Below are positions 28,548 to 36,622 of a DNA stretch of 64,000 nt, in pieces (the stretch's first letter is position 1; each line of letters begins with the position of its first letter). The stretch comes from Bacillus sp. B15-48 (lineage in GTDB: Bacteria; Bacillota; Bacilli; Bacillales; Cytobacillaceae), in contig NZ_WOFU01000002.1 in NCBI RefSeq assembly GCF_016879755.1, forward strand, positions 1 through 64,000, given 5' to 3'. The position numbers and the translations under genes were made by a program. The notes beneath the pieces are model-generated. The model worked only from the letters and a program-made list of their open reading frames with translations, was not told where the DNA came from and ran no database searches.

Positions 28548-28577
28548 ACTATACCAATAGCAATTTCGAAATATCAA
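28548..28577 (-). promoter_or_regulatory. promoter of the DHA2 pump gene
   Basis: TTGATA (28572-28577), an 18-bp spacer and TATAGT (28548-28553). An inverted repeat GGTACACC / GGTGTGCC (28515-28543) straddles the expected transcript start and could be a repressor operator. Confidence 0.6.
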
Positions 28578-28744
28578 GGTTTTTTTATAAATTTCCGATA
28601 AAATAACATCTTTTCCAAATGAAAGCGGTTCAAATTCCATGAGACTTTTTGCTGATGGGTTTTCTATTTTAAAGAATTTGAGAAACTTGTGGGAAATAGG
28701 AGAGGTGTAATTGAAGTCTTGAGTTTTTATGCCTTGAAGAAATT

Positions 28745-28788
28745 AAAAAAGTGTCTACAAGTTCATTTAGATCATGAACTGTAGACAC
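28745..28788 (-). terminator. terminator of the c-di-AMP riboswitch
   Basis: Minus-strand stem GTGTCTACAGTTCAT / ATGAACTTGTAGACAC with a 7-nt loop, then TTTTTTAATTT. It sits 12-50 nt behind the aptamer, the usual expression platform. Confidence 0.85.
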
Positions 28789-28799
28789 ATTTTCTATGG

Positions 28800-28950
28800 A
28801 TGCCATAAGCTCCACCTTCCTTCTCTATAACGCTTACGAGGTTAGCTGTCGGATTCGGACCATGAGTAGCCCTACCTTAAAAAGGATTCACCCCTTGGAC
28901 TCTTTTGAATCCAGATGGTTCCCCCGCACACTATGGTTTCGGCGATTTAG
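28800..28950 (-). ncRNA. c-di-AMP riboswitch aptamer (ydaO-yuaA type)
   Basis: The minus-strand RNA contains the conserved blocks of the ydaO aptamer in order: ATCGCCGAAACC, GGGGGAACCAT, AAGGGGTGAATCC, AGGGCTACTC, GGTCCGAATCCGACAG and CTAACCTCGTAAGCG. It is followed by an intrinsic terminator. The next coding region on that strand is the DHA2 pump, whose start codon lies about 360 nt beyond the terminator and which has its own promoter. No canonical target (potassium transporter, cell-wall hydrolase) is next to it. Confidence 0.9.
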
Positions 28951-29006
28951 AAATGGGAAACTTTTTTTATCGTTGGTATTAGATGAGTATAAAAGGATTG
29001 TCTCTT

Positions 29007-29189
29007 TTAAGAAACTTTTGCGTTTAAATAAGCTTCTTCAATTTGTTTTGAATCAAAGTCGTTATAGTAAATGACCTCACTTAGAACTTTGCTCCCTTTA
29101 ATTTCCTTAAAAGATTCTTTTGCCTCTTCTTGATTATCAAATTCAAACATTTGAATATCGTTTTTTGCATACACAGTAATTACCCACAT
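29007..29189 (-). CDS. small hypothetical protein, 60 aa
   Basis: A compact protein (MWVITVYAKNDIQMFEF then DNQEEAKESFKEIKGSKVLS), the pattern of a small ferredoxin-like fold. It resembles short Bacillus proteins of unknown function. GAGAGGGAACTTTT precedes the ATG. It ends about 55 nt upstream of the c-di-AMP aptamer; I see no separate terminator between them. Confidence 0.65.
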   Translation of the reverse strand: MWVITVYAKNDIQMFEFDNQEEAKESFKEIKGSKVLSEVIYYNDFDSKQIEEAYLNAKVS

Positions 29190-29750
29190 AAAAGTTCCCT
29201 CTCTTTGTTATTTATTTCACAAAAATTATCCCAATGCCGTACAATCTAAATTTATAATTAGTCTTTCTTTTTCTTAAACCGCTGTTCTCAGCTTCCCCCT
29301 TCCTCCAATCGTTGAAATGAACTCTCTGTATGAAGTTCACCATAACGGATTATCAAATTTTTATGAATAGAAATTACTATTCATATATCATTGTAACCCA
29401 TTTTTATCATTTTAATTTGAAAACTTTATGACAAATTTATTTCAGATGTCATTTAGATTGAAGAATTTCTTGACGATGGCTTAAAACTTAGTTCACGTAC
29501 AAAGTCACCTTCACTTGAATTAAAATTATATTTTAAAAAACAGGAATTCAAGGTAGTTATTGCTAACATTTTCTCCGTTTGAATTTAAAAGAACTTGGAC
29601 TTTAACAGTCATCTACATTATACTCTTTAGTTATGAGTGACTTAAAGATAATTCTCTTTTGCGATGCAAGTAAGGAAAATTAGAGAAATACATCCTCAGC
29701 GAACAATACGAACAGTGTCAGGCACTATTCATATCGTACCTTATTCTAAG
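29190..29750. other. 560-bp gap with no supported gene
   Basis: It is AT-rich on both strands. The only structure is a hairpin GAACAGTG / CACTATTC around TCAGG (29709-29729) after the stop of the MFS gene, which may act as its terminator. It shares the GTGCCTGAC core of the repeat at 25688. Confidence 0.45.
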
Positions 29751-31067
29751 TCACCCCACCTCCCTCACTTTCTCCTGACGTTTTTCCTTAATCATCATGA
29801 CGCCAATCAAACCAATGATTGAAAAAACGACTGGGGTAATAAATCCGTATGAATAACCAGCGCTGATGCTGTTTGCGGGAGACTGAAAATGGTCTAAAAT
29901 CATCCCAAAAATACTAGGTAACAAAACGGCACTTAGAAATCCACCTGTGTTCGCAAACCCAGAGGCAATCCCAGCTTCAACGACCGGAAAAGACTGACGC
30001 ACGGTCGCAAAGGTTAACGCATTTGCCCCATAGGCCAGACCGATTACAAAGAAAAGAACCGTTAGCATGAAAACTGGCGGATTCGCGTTCGTAATAAGAA
30101 ACATAGTCCAACATAAAACAATGATAAGATGGACAACTATATATGGCCGCTTAATCATTCCTAACCGACTTGAAATCCACCCGGAAAGTGGCGCACCAAT
30201 CAGTGCTCCAACTAAACCAATCAAAACAAGTTGACTCGCATCGGTCCGAGTCATTCCGTACATGTTCATTCCATAAGGAACCGCCCACGAACCGATAAAG
30301 CCTACAAACGTTCCGACAAGTCCAAAGTGACAGAGGAACAACGCCCATGCTTGTCGATTGGTAACTATGTTTTTTAGTAAGACAGATGTTCTTTTTCGCT
30401 TTATATCCTTATTTTCAAAGAATGATTGATTTGGTTTTTTTACTAGAACAAAATATAGAAGAACGCCACATAAACATAATAAAAAGCCGATTGAAAAGAA
30501 TGATGCTCTCCAACCAAGGAGATCAATGAAGGCTGCGAATGGAACGGTTGCTAACAAAAATCCGAGGCTGCCCGTCATCGCCACGACACCGATTAAACGA
30601 GTAAATTCTTTCGCACTAAACCATTGGCTCAAAATTAACACCATATTTACCCAAATCGTTGCATCTCCTGTCCCCGTCAAAATTCGTGCAAAAAACAAGA
30701 CATATTCATCTGTTCCGAGACTATAAATGATAGTCCCTAAGCCAGTAAGAACCGCACCGATGATGAGAAAAAAATTAGGGCCAAAACGATCGGCTAAAAT
30801 CCCCATCGGAATTTGCAAAACCGTATAAATAAAAAATTGAATGCTTGCTATTAACCCAATCGTTGAAGCAGTAACCTGAAAATCCCGCATCAATTCACCT
30901 GTAATCAAACCCGGAGCTGTTCGTTGAGCCGACATGAACAAATAAGTAACCAGTACACAGCCAAATACAACCCATGTCAACAACCCATGACTAATGTCAC
31001 GGGCTTGTAAGGTCTTACGACCTTTAGAATTTACAGCGGACAACAAGACTAGTGTCCTGCCCTTCAA
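29751..31067 (-). CDS. MFS transporter whose 5' end is interrupted by a TnpB element
   Basis: A 12-TM major facilitator with the native body from about TWVVFGCVLVTYLFMSAQRTAPGLITGELMRDF (codons 30-62, abbreviated) to the C-terminus. It has a motif A-like GILADRFGP and a motif in WFSAKEFTRLIG. The first 28 or so codons are read from the right end of the adjacent transposon, and the nominal TTG at 31067 has no ribosome binding site. The native start has probably been displaced beyond the element. The downstream frame is intact, so disruption is recent or a new start is in use. Substrate unknown. Confidence 0.75.
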   Translation of the reverse strand: MKGRTLVLLSAVNSKGRKTLQARDISHGLLTWVVFGCVLVTYLFMSAQRTAPGLITGELMRDFQVTASTIGLIASIQFFIYTVLQIPMGILADRFGPNFFLIIGAVLTGLGTIIYSLGTDEYVLFFARILTGTGDATIWVNMVLILSQWFSAKEFTRLIGVVAMTGSLGFLLATVPFAAFIDLLGWRASFFSIGFLLCLCGVLLYFVLVKKPNQSFFENKDIKRKRTSVLLKNIVTNRQAWALFLCHFGLVGTFVGFIGSWAVPYGMNMYGMTRTDASQLVLIGLVGALIGAPLSGWISSRLGMIKRPYIVVHLIIVLCWTMFLITNANPPVFMLTVLFFVIGLAYGANALTFATVRQSFPVVEAGIASGFANTGGFLSAVLLPSIFGMILDHFQSPANSISAGYSYGFITPVVFSIIGLIGVMMIKEKRQEKVREVG

Positions 31068-31130
31068 ACCACGCTAGAGGTACTGTTTGGGCTCCAAGCA
31101 ACCCGCTTGTCTTATTTAAACCACAACTAC
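30976..31130 (-). ncRNA. candidate omega RNA and right end of the TnpB element
   Basis: Just beyond the tnpB stop the minus strand carries short hairpins (GGTC-gtaa-GACC, then CCCGTGACATTAGTCATGGG) ending in TTGTTGAC at about 30976. IS200/IS605 elements end in such a hairpin, and TnpB-associated guide RNAs are encoded over this end. The RNA is inferred from the family. Confidence 0.4.
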
Positions 31131-32399
31131 TTGTGGCAGAATTTTTTCTTTAGTATAACGTTCTCCATAGTGTTTTAGGTTGAACGCCGAATTAATATCT
31201 CGATCATGATGTGTGCCACAAGAAGGACAATCCCATTCACGAATATCTACATTTCCTTTTAGTGCAGTATTCTTATGACCGCAAGTTGAACATAATTGTG
31301 TAGACGCAAAATCCTTCGGTGCTTTGACAAAGTATTTTCCTCGTTGTTTTAGTTTGTATTTTAGATACAGACGGAAATTACCAAAACCATTATCTTGCTG
31401 GTTTTTGGCATAATACTTGTTTTGTCCAATAGCACGGAGGTCTAGGTCCTCTACTACAATCATGTCATAACGATTCGCAAGAGCATAGGATTTCTTGTGA
31501 AGCCAATCTTTTCGCTGGTTTGCTACTTTGGCTGTCATTCTTGAAACGACAAGTCGTTGTTTTTCCCAACGATTAGAGCCTTTTACTCTGCGTGATAACA
31601 CTCGTTGTTCTTTCGCTAGACGTTCTTCCATTTCTCGATAATATTGAGGATAATTGGCTTTCTTACCCTCATTGTCTATGAAAAAATGAGATTGAGAATA
31701 ATCTAGTCCTAGAATACGAGTAGGTGTACCAATGCTTGCGATTTCCATTGGAAATTCAACACAAATAGACACGTCAAATTGCCCTTTCGTGTTCATAGTA
31801 ACCGTTACATTCTTAATTTTACTGCCTTGTGGTAATGGTCTATGTGTGTTTAGATTTAACCCAACTACTTTCACAGAAGACTTTTGTGCAGTTGGAAGAT
31901 ATAATACTTCATCTTTAATGTAGATATTTCCGTTTTGATTGAATGTAGTATAGCTGGCTTTGCTATCCTTACGAGAATGGAACTTTGGTATTCCTTTTAA
32001 ATCACGAAATGTCGGTTCTATCCCTAGTGTCTTCTGACGTTTTAAGGCAGATTTCTTGTATTGTTTCTTACATGCAATCTTGTTAAAGGCGGTTATCGCC
32101 TTGTTGAAGTGTTGCTTTGCTTCGTTAGAGGCGAATGCGTCTACAAGATATAAGTAAGCCACATTATCATTTACACATTGTTTTTTGAATTCAGATACAG
32201 TCGGCATACCCATCTTCTTTAAAGAAGGTAATGGATCGCCAACTTGATAGTTACTCTTTTCCAAATAATCATATAGGTGAGCAACATGGAGGTTATACAT
32301 CTTTCTATCTGCACCAAAACACTGCCGTAAATATGTTTCTACTTCTTGAGAAATAGGGGTAGCGCGATACACATAGCCACGGTTTACTAATTCAAGCAT
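31116..32399 (-). CDS. tnpB: TnpB RNA-guided nuclease
   Basis: A 427-aa intact TnpB (ancestral to Cas12). The RuvC-like triad is present: Asp237 in ILGLDYSQ, Glu321 in VVEDLDL, and Asp405 in HHDRDINSAF (numbering from a GTG at 32411). The zinc ribbon is CSTCGHKN (Cys374, Cys377) and WDCPSCGT (Cys395, Cys398). The N-terminus has the helical REC/WED part. The ATG at 32399 is preferred to the GTG pair at 32411/32408. With the omega RNA it should cut at the matching flank, which in this copy is inside the MFS gene (inference). Confidence 0.9.
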   Translation of the reverse strand: MLELVNRGYVYRATPISQEVETYLRQCFGADRKMYNLHVAHLYDYLEKSNYQVGDPLPSLKKMGMPTVSEFKKQCVNDNVAYLYLVDAFASNEAKQHFNKAITAFNKIACKKQYKKSALKRQKTLGIEPTFRDLKGIPKFHSRKDSKASYTTFNQNGNIYIKDEVLYLPTAQKSSVKVVGLNLNTHRPLPQGSKIKNVTVTMNTKGQFDVSICVEFPMEIASIGTPTRILGLDYSQSHFFIDNEGKKANYPQYYREMEERLAKEQRVLSRRVKGSNRWEKQRLVVSRMTAKVANQRKDWLHKKSYALANRYDMIVVEDLDLRAIGQNKYYAKNQQDNGFGNFRLYLKYKLKQRGKYFVKAPKDFASTQLCSTCGHKNTALKGNVDIREWDCPSCGTHHDRDINSAFNLKHYGERYTKEKILPQVVVV

Positions 32400-32749
32400 T
32401 GGTTTCACCACACTTTCACTCTGCTTTGACTCGGAACATACGTTCTAAATTCACATATAATATACCACAAGGGTATTATTTATATCTAGTAGAAAGTAGG
32501 TATATTAAAAAAATTTTTTTGATTCTACAAATCAAACGGCAATTCATCACACGACTATAGTCGCGTGGGTTCTTGCCGAACTTCTAAAATGGTCACTCCG
32601 CTGTAAATAGATATCCATTCAGTTTACATAATAAAATTATAATCTCTTATAATTTAGTAATTGATTCCCGGGCACAATCCAGTAGACCTGTTGAATTATG
32701 GGATTGATTAAATATTTTCAAGTTATTTCTACGTTTTGAGGGTTTGACC

Positions 32750-32800
32750 AAAAGAGAAGCATGTTTTGATGAATGATTCATCAAAACATGCTTCTCTTTT
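32750..32800. terminator. strong hairpin terminator of the DUF1456 gene
   Basis: Stem of about 22 bp (AAGAGAAGCATGTTTTGATGA and its complement), with a 5-nt loop and T-runs on both sides, 26 bp beyond the stop codon at 32826. Confidence 0.9.
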
Positions 32801-32825
32801 TATGCTTCATTTTTAAAAAGAATAA

Positions 32826-33350
32826 TTATCCCCGATACTTAATCGCTAAGCCCTTTAAAAAATTTCGAGCATAGCGATCGCCACATACTTTATAATTTTT
32901 ATGCCCTTCTTTTCTGAGCAGTGCACTTAATTCTCCCTTGCTAATCTCGACGCCTGCTGATTTTAAAACTTCAATCATATCTTCACTTGTTAAGCTTAAA
33001 GCGATTTTCAACTTCTTGAGCATCACATTATTGACACTCTTATCATTTATGATTGTCATCGCTGGCGTTTCTGGTTGACCTGGTTTTGGTTCTTGCTTGC
33101 CGCGTTTAAATACAATCAATCCATTTAAAAACGACTCAAACTGATGATTGCTGCAAGGCAGATGATCTTCTTCGTCGTCTCCATGGAAAAACTCAAATTC
33201 TTCTTGTTCTTTTGATTTTGTTAACAGTTGGCATACTTCCTCTTTTGTGACTTCAACATCTCCGAGCTTAAAAATTTTGACCATTTCGCTTTCTTTAAGG
33301 TCGAGCGCATAACGCAAGCGAATTAAGCGATCATTATTATTCATATCCAT
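32826..33350 (-). CDS. DUF1456 family protein (YehS-like)
   Basis: A 174-aa protein with two copies of the DUF1456 repeat. Residues 6-35 (RLIRLRYALDLKESEMVKIFKLGDVEVTKEEV) and 105-135 (MLKKLKIALSLTSEDMIEVLKSAGVEISKGEL) have the same pattern. The linker is acidic with DDEED and CSNHQ. The function of YehS-type proteins is unknown. AGGAGG lies upstream of the ATG at 33350. Confidence 0.85.
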   Translation of the reverse strand: MDMNNNDRLIRLRYALDLKESEMVKIFKLGDVEVTKEEVCQLLTKSKEQEEFEFFHGDDEEDHLPCSNHQFESFLNGLIVFKRGKQEPKPGQPETPAMTIINDKSVNNVMLKKLKIALSLTSEDMIEVLKSAGVEISKGELSALLRKEGHKNYKVCGDRYARNFLKGLAIKYRG

Positions 33351-33467
33351 GTCTTTTTCCTCCTAAAATGCACCATATCTCACACGGATCTCTTTCCCTT
33401 TTTCCTTCCAAATAAAAAAAGATAAAAAAAAAGATTATGGATGTAGAGATTCATGTGCTATACTAGA

Positions 33468-33525
33468 CCTACCGTTTTCTTTAGTGTGTCATCGCCCCGC
33501 TTTTTTTATAAAGCGGGGTTTTTAT
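33468..33525 (+). ncRNA. candidate short RNA with its own promoter and terminator
   Basis: On the plus strand an extended -10 box TGCTATACT (about 33459-33467) is followed about 30 nt later by a C-rich terminator CCCCGC / GCGGGG with TTTTT (33495-33525). No reading frame fits. It lies between the divergent DUF1456 gene and csp. The -35 is weak, so this is a candidate only. Confidence 0.35.
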
Positions 33526-33581
33526 GTATAAGCTGTGTTTTTTCAAAAAAGCCGGTTAAAATCGGCCCATAGACAAAATAA

Positions 33582-33606
33582 AAAAGGCTCTGTATAAGAG
33601 CCTTTT
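33582..33606 (-). terminator. terminator of the csp gene
   Basis: AAAAGGCTC / GAGCCTTTT stem followed on the minus strand by TTTTATTTTG. Confidence 0.8.
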
Positions 33607-33619
33607 GACTGTTAGGTGA

Positions 33620-33820
<201 letters not shown>

Positions 33821-34052
33821 TTAAAAATTCCTCCTCGTGTGTTTTCCACACATTTTGTTACTATCCTTGCTTACATCTTCAGGTCAAAAAGTTTACACTT
33901 TATCAGTCCTTACCGAACAAACAAAAATAATTCTTCTTTAGAATAACAGGTTTCTCATAAAAAAGCAAATAAGATTATATTTATTTTTTTTGCTGGATTA
34001 TTATTAAATTTTTCATCATTCTTTTCGCTCATCATCGTTTAAAGTTAACGAC

Positions 34053-35057
34053 CTATTGGATTTCTAATGTAATCTTCCCAAAATTATCTCCCTTTTCCAT
34101 ATGATGCAGTGCTTCTTGGGCATCTTTAAGAGGGAAACATTTATCTACATATGGATGGATCTTGTGTTGTTCAAAGAACTGGAGCATATCTTGAAAATCA
34201 TCGGGATTTCCCATCGTTGAACCCTTAATATCCAATTGTTTAAAAAAGATTCGTGGAAGGACGACTTCTTTAATTGGGCCATTTGTGGCTCCGAAGGTTA
34301 CAATCCGGCCGGCTGGATTCGCTAAACTCACCATATGATGGAAATTTTCGCCGCCAACTCCATCGATGATGAGATCTGCTCCACCCATCAGCTTTTTCAT
34401 TTCCTTCACCCAATTTTCGTTTCGATAGTTTACTCCGCCCTTTGCACCTAGCTCCCTAGCTTTTTCAAGCTTCTCATCACTGCTAGAAGTGACAAATACA
34501 TCGGCACCATAGGCAACGGCAATTTGTAAAGCAAATAAAGCGACACCACTACCAATTCCTGGGATAAGGACGGTTTCTCCCTGTTTAAGCTGGCCCCTAA
34601 ACATTAGCGAACGGAAAGCCGTTACCCCCGCTAATGGTAATGCAGCGGCTTCTTCCCAAGAAAGATACTCTGGCTTTGGAAACACATTTTCAGCTGGAAC
34701 AACCACATATTCGGCGAACGTTCCATCTGAAGGCATTCCTAATATTCGATGGTTAGAATCTTGACTAGCCCGATTCTCTCCCCAATTCAGAGCAGGGTTA
34801 ATCATAACCGCATTTCCAACTGTGACATTTGCGACTTGGTCTCCAACGGCAACAACCTCACCTGCACCATCGGCCCCTAAAATGGATGGTAGCTCGATTC
34901 CAGGATACATTCCATAAGTAATAAACAGGTCTCGGCGGTTTAATGAAGCATATTTCAAACGTATTAACACTTCATTTTCCTTTGGAGCAGGAACCTCCAC
35001 CTCTTCATAACTTGCTTGCTTCGGTCCGCCCAATTCTCTTAAAACAATCGCTTTCAT
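34053..35057 (-). CDS. zinc-binding-type dehydrogenase, quinone oxidoreductase-like (MDR)
   Basis: A 334-aa medium-chain dehydrogenase/reductase. It starts with an ADH-N domain (about 1-125) with LNRRDLFITYGMYPGIELPSILGADGAGEVVAVG, and a NAD(P)-binding Rossmann domain follows (about 130-300) with VLIPGIGSGVALFALQIAVAYGA. The catalytic zinc Cys is not conserved, which fits the quinone-oxidoreductase branch that reduces enones or quinones with NADPH. It ends with a normal C-terminus. GGAGT lies before the ATG. A palindromic operator sits 16-37 bp upstream of the start. Confidence 0.87.
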   Translation of the reverse strand: MKAIVLRELGGPKQASYEEVEVPAPKENEVLIRLKYASLNRRDLFITYGMYPGIELPSILGADGAGEVVAVGDQVANVTVGNAVMINPALNWGENRASQDSNHRILGMPSDGTFAEYVVVPAENVFPKPEYLSWEEAAALPLAGVTAFRSLMFRGQLKQGETVLIPGIGSGVALFALQIAVAYGADVFVTSSSDEKLEKARELGAKGGVNYRNENWVKEMKKLMGGADLIIDGVGGENFHHMVSLANPAGRIVTFGATNGPIKEVVLPRIFFKQLDIKGSTMGNPDDFQDMLQFFEQHKIHPYVDKCFPLKDAQEALHHMEKGDNFGKITLEIQ

Positions 35058-35072
35058 CTAAATACTCCTTTC

Positions 35073-35094
35073 ATTGAGCGAGCGTTCACTCAAT
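35073..35094. promoter_or_regulatory. putative TetR-family operator upstream of the MDR gene
   Basis: Imperfect 22-bp palindrome ATTGAG-CGA-GCGT-TCACTCAAT, fitting the TGAnYGA-N4-TCRnTCA pattern of Bacillus TetR repressors such as FadR. It overlaps the region just 16 bp upstream of the start codon. No tetR gene is adjacent. Confidence 0.5.
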
Positions 35095-35279
35095 TTTTTA
35101 GTTTGTATATCTAGGAGTTTCCTAATCTTTAATCTATTATGAAATGGAAACATTTTCAATAACCCATCATATAAAAGGGCTGAAATCATGCTAAAATGAA
35201 AACAAATAAGCGATGCTTTGATTAAAATGATGAAACATCCTTTTTATCCCAACGCGAAATGAAGTTAAAGGAGATAACG

Positions 35280-35966
35280 ATGACAAAATTCGTTGACTGG
35301 AAGAATGGTGCTTGTGGACATAAATTCATCGCTTCTTTTAGCGGTGGCAAAGATAGTGTTCTCGCTCTATATAAAGCGATGCAAGTTGGTGAAGCGGTTG
35401 GCTTAATTGTAATGCTAGAAGAAGAAGGGAAACGTTCTAGGTCTCACGGAATGCCTCCTGAGATTATCCAGGCCCAAGCGAAATCGATTGGACTGCCTGT
35501 GTTTACGGCTGCTGCCAGCTGGACCGATTATGAAAAGGAATTCATCCAGCTTTTAGAAAGGGCGAAACAGCTAGGAGCAGAGGCATTAGTCACAGGAGAT
35601 TTGGATATGCCTGCCCATGGTTGTTGGCATGATAAAGTGACAAAGGAAGTTGGTTTAAAGCTGGGCATGCCCTTATGGGAAATGAATCATCGTGAAGCAG
35701 TCTTACAGTTCATCAACCTTGGTTTCACGACAATCATCGTTGCGGTTAATCTATCCTTAAAAATGAAAGAAGCTGATTTAGGGCGAACGTTAACACTTGA
35801 ATACGTAAAAGAGCTTGAAGCGAGAGGAATTGACCCTTGTGGGGAGGGCGGAGAATTCCATACCACTGTTATCGCTGGTCCCCTGTTTAAACACCCAATA
35901 ACTATACGGAAAAGGGAAATCATTCAGGACGGAGATTATGCTTTTTTATCGCTGGAGCTTGGTTAG
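35280..35966 (+). CDS. Dph6-type ATP pyrophosphatase (diphthine-ammonia ligase family)
   Basis: A 228-aa N-type ATP pyrophosphatase. The PP-loop SFSGGKDSVLAL (20-30) binds ATP, and CGEGGEFHTTV is the characteristic C-terminal block of the Dph6/DUF71 family. Bacteria make no diphthamide, so the bacterial job is some other amidation or tRNA-like modification. AAAGGAG lies 6 nt before the ATG at 35280; an ATG at 35259 precedes it but sits before the ribosome binding site. It is monocistronic. Confidence 0.82.
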   Translation: MTKFVDWKNGACGHKFIASFSGGKDSVLALYKAMQVGEAVGLIVMLEEEGKRSRSHGMPPEIIQAQAKSIGLPVFTAAASWTDYEKEFIQLLERAKQLGAEALVTGDLDMPAHGCWHDKVTKEVGLKLGMPLWEMNHREAVLQFINLGFTTIIVAVNLSLKMKEADLGRTLTLEYVKELEARGIDPCGEGGEFHTTVIAGPLFKHPITIRKREIIQDGDYAFLSLELG

Positions 35967-36169
35967 GTTCTTTTAAGGCACGATGGTCTCAACCCACCAT
36001 AGGAACGTTTTTTCTTCGGTGGAGACTCCGGGGCGTCAATGCCTACCTATTTTTGAAGAGTAGGTTGAAAGGGACTTTTTTACTTGTTTCTATTTTAAAG
36101 GTGTATTTGATTTTTCCCTTTTACTAAACTTAACTTATCGATATAATAGTGCTAAAGGAGGTGTAGCAA

Positions 36170-36460
36170 ATGGAAAAGTCGGGACTACATGAAATTCTTA
36201 ACGCTCTCAAATTACATTCTGAACACATTGATAAAAAAATTGAAGGTCTAAAATTCGATCTTGATAAACGGTTGGATTCTATGAATCATCGGTTGGATTC
36301 TATGGAGAATCGTATGGATACTAGGTTTGATCGTTTGGAGAAAAAGGTAGATGGAATACGTGTTGATTTATCCGAAACTCAAGAAACCGTCAATTTCTTA
36401 TCAAGCAAGTATGCACAGCATGAAAAGAAAATACAAGGCCTCATGAATCAACAACCCTAA
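36170..36460 (+). CDS. coiled-coil small protein, 96 aa
   Basis: Almost the whole protein is a coiled coil with a repeated heptad-like unit: RLDSMNH, RLDSMEN, RMDTRFD and RLEKKVD (about 35-62). No signal or membrane segment is present. A role as a scaffolding or adaptor protein is plausible but not shown. AAAGGAGG lies 8 nt before the ATG. It may be paired to no neighbour; upstream is the Dph6-like gene 200 bp away. Confidence 0.75.
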   Translation: MEKSGLHEILNALKLHSEHIDKKIEGLKFDLDKRLDSMNHRLDSMENRMDTRFDRLEKKVDGIRVDLSETQETVNFLSSKYAQHEKKIQGLMNQQP

Positions 36461-36489
36461 AAAAGCCTCATTTCATATTAAAATTCCCA

Positions 36490-36546
36490 TAAAAATGCCT
36501 TCGCTATCCCCATCAAAACCTTTGAATGGAAATTAGTGAAGGCATC
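36490..36546 (-). terminator. terminator of the gene at 36623
   Basis: ATGCCTTCACT / AGCGAAGGCAT stem with a long loop, then TTTTTATGG on the minus strand. Confidence 0.65.
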
Positions 36547-36622
36547 TTTACAATTTTATTCCTACCTCTTCATTTTAGCAGCTTTTCTCTACCGGCTCTC
36601 TTCTATTATAAATAAGAGTCTC

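Larger units (their letters stand above)
30976..32579 (-). mobile_element. IS200/IS605-like (IS1341-type) element carrying only tnpB
   Basis: The left end is near 32579, where CGGCAA and TTGCCG enclose a hairpin CCACGCGAC-tat-AGTCGTGTG (about 32537-32579). The right end is near 30976 with the hairpin CCCGTGACATTAGTCATGGG. There are no target-site duplications, as expected for HuH transposition, and no tnpA Y1 transposase is present, so it would need one in trans. Exact boundaries need a clean allele. Confidence 0.65.

Noticed and set aside
28796-29074. Plus-strand 92-aa frame over the riboswitch
   Set aside because: The region is explained by the minus-strand c-di-AMP aptamer, and the frame has no ribosome binding site.
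36000-36060. Possible dispersed repeat (GGTGGAGACTCCGGGGCG) in the gap after the Dph6-like gene
   Set aside because: I see only one copy in this window, so I cannot support a repeat family.
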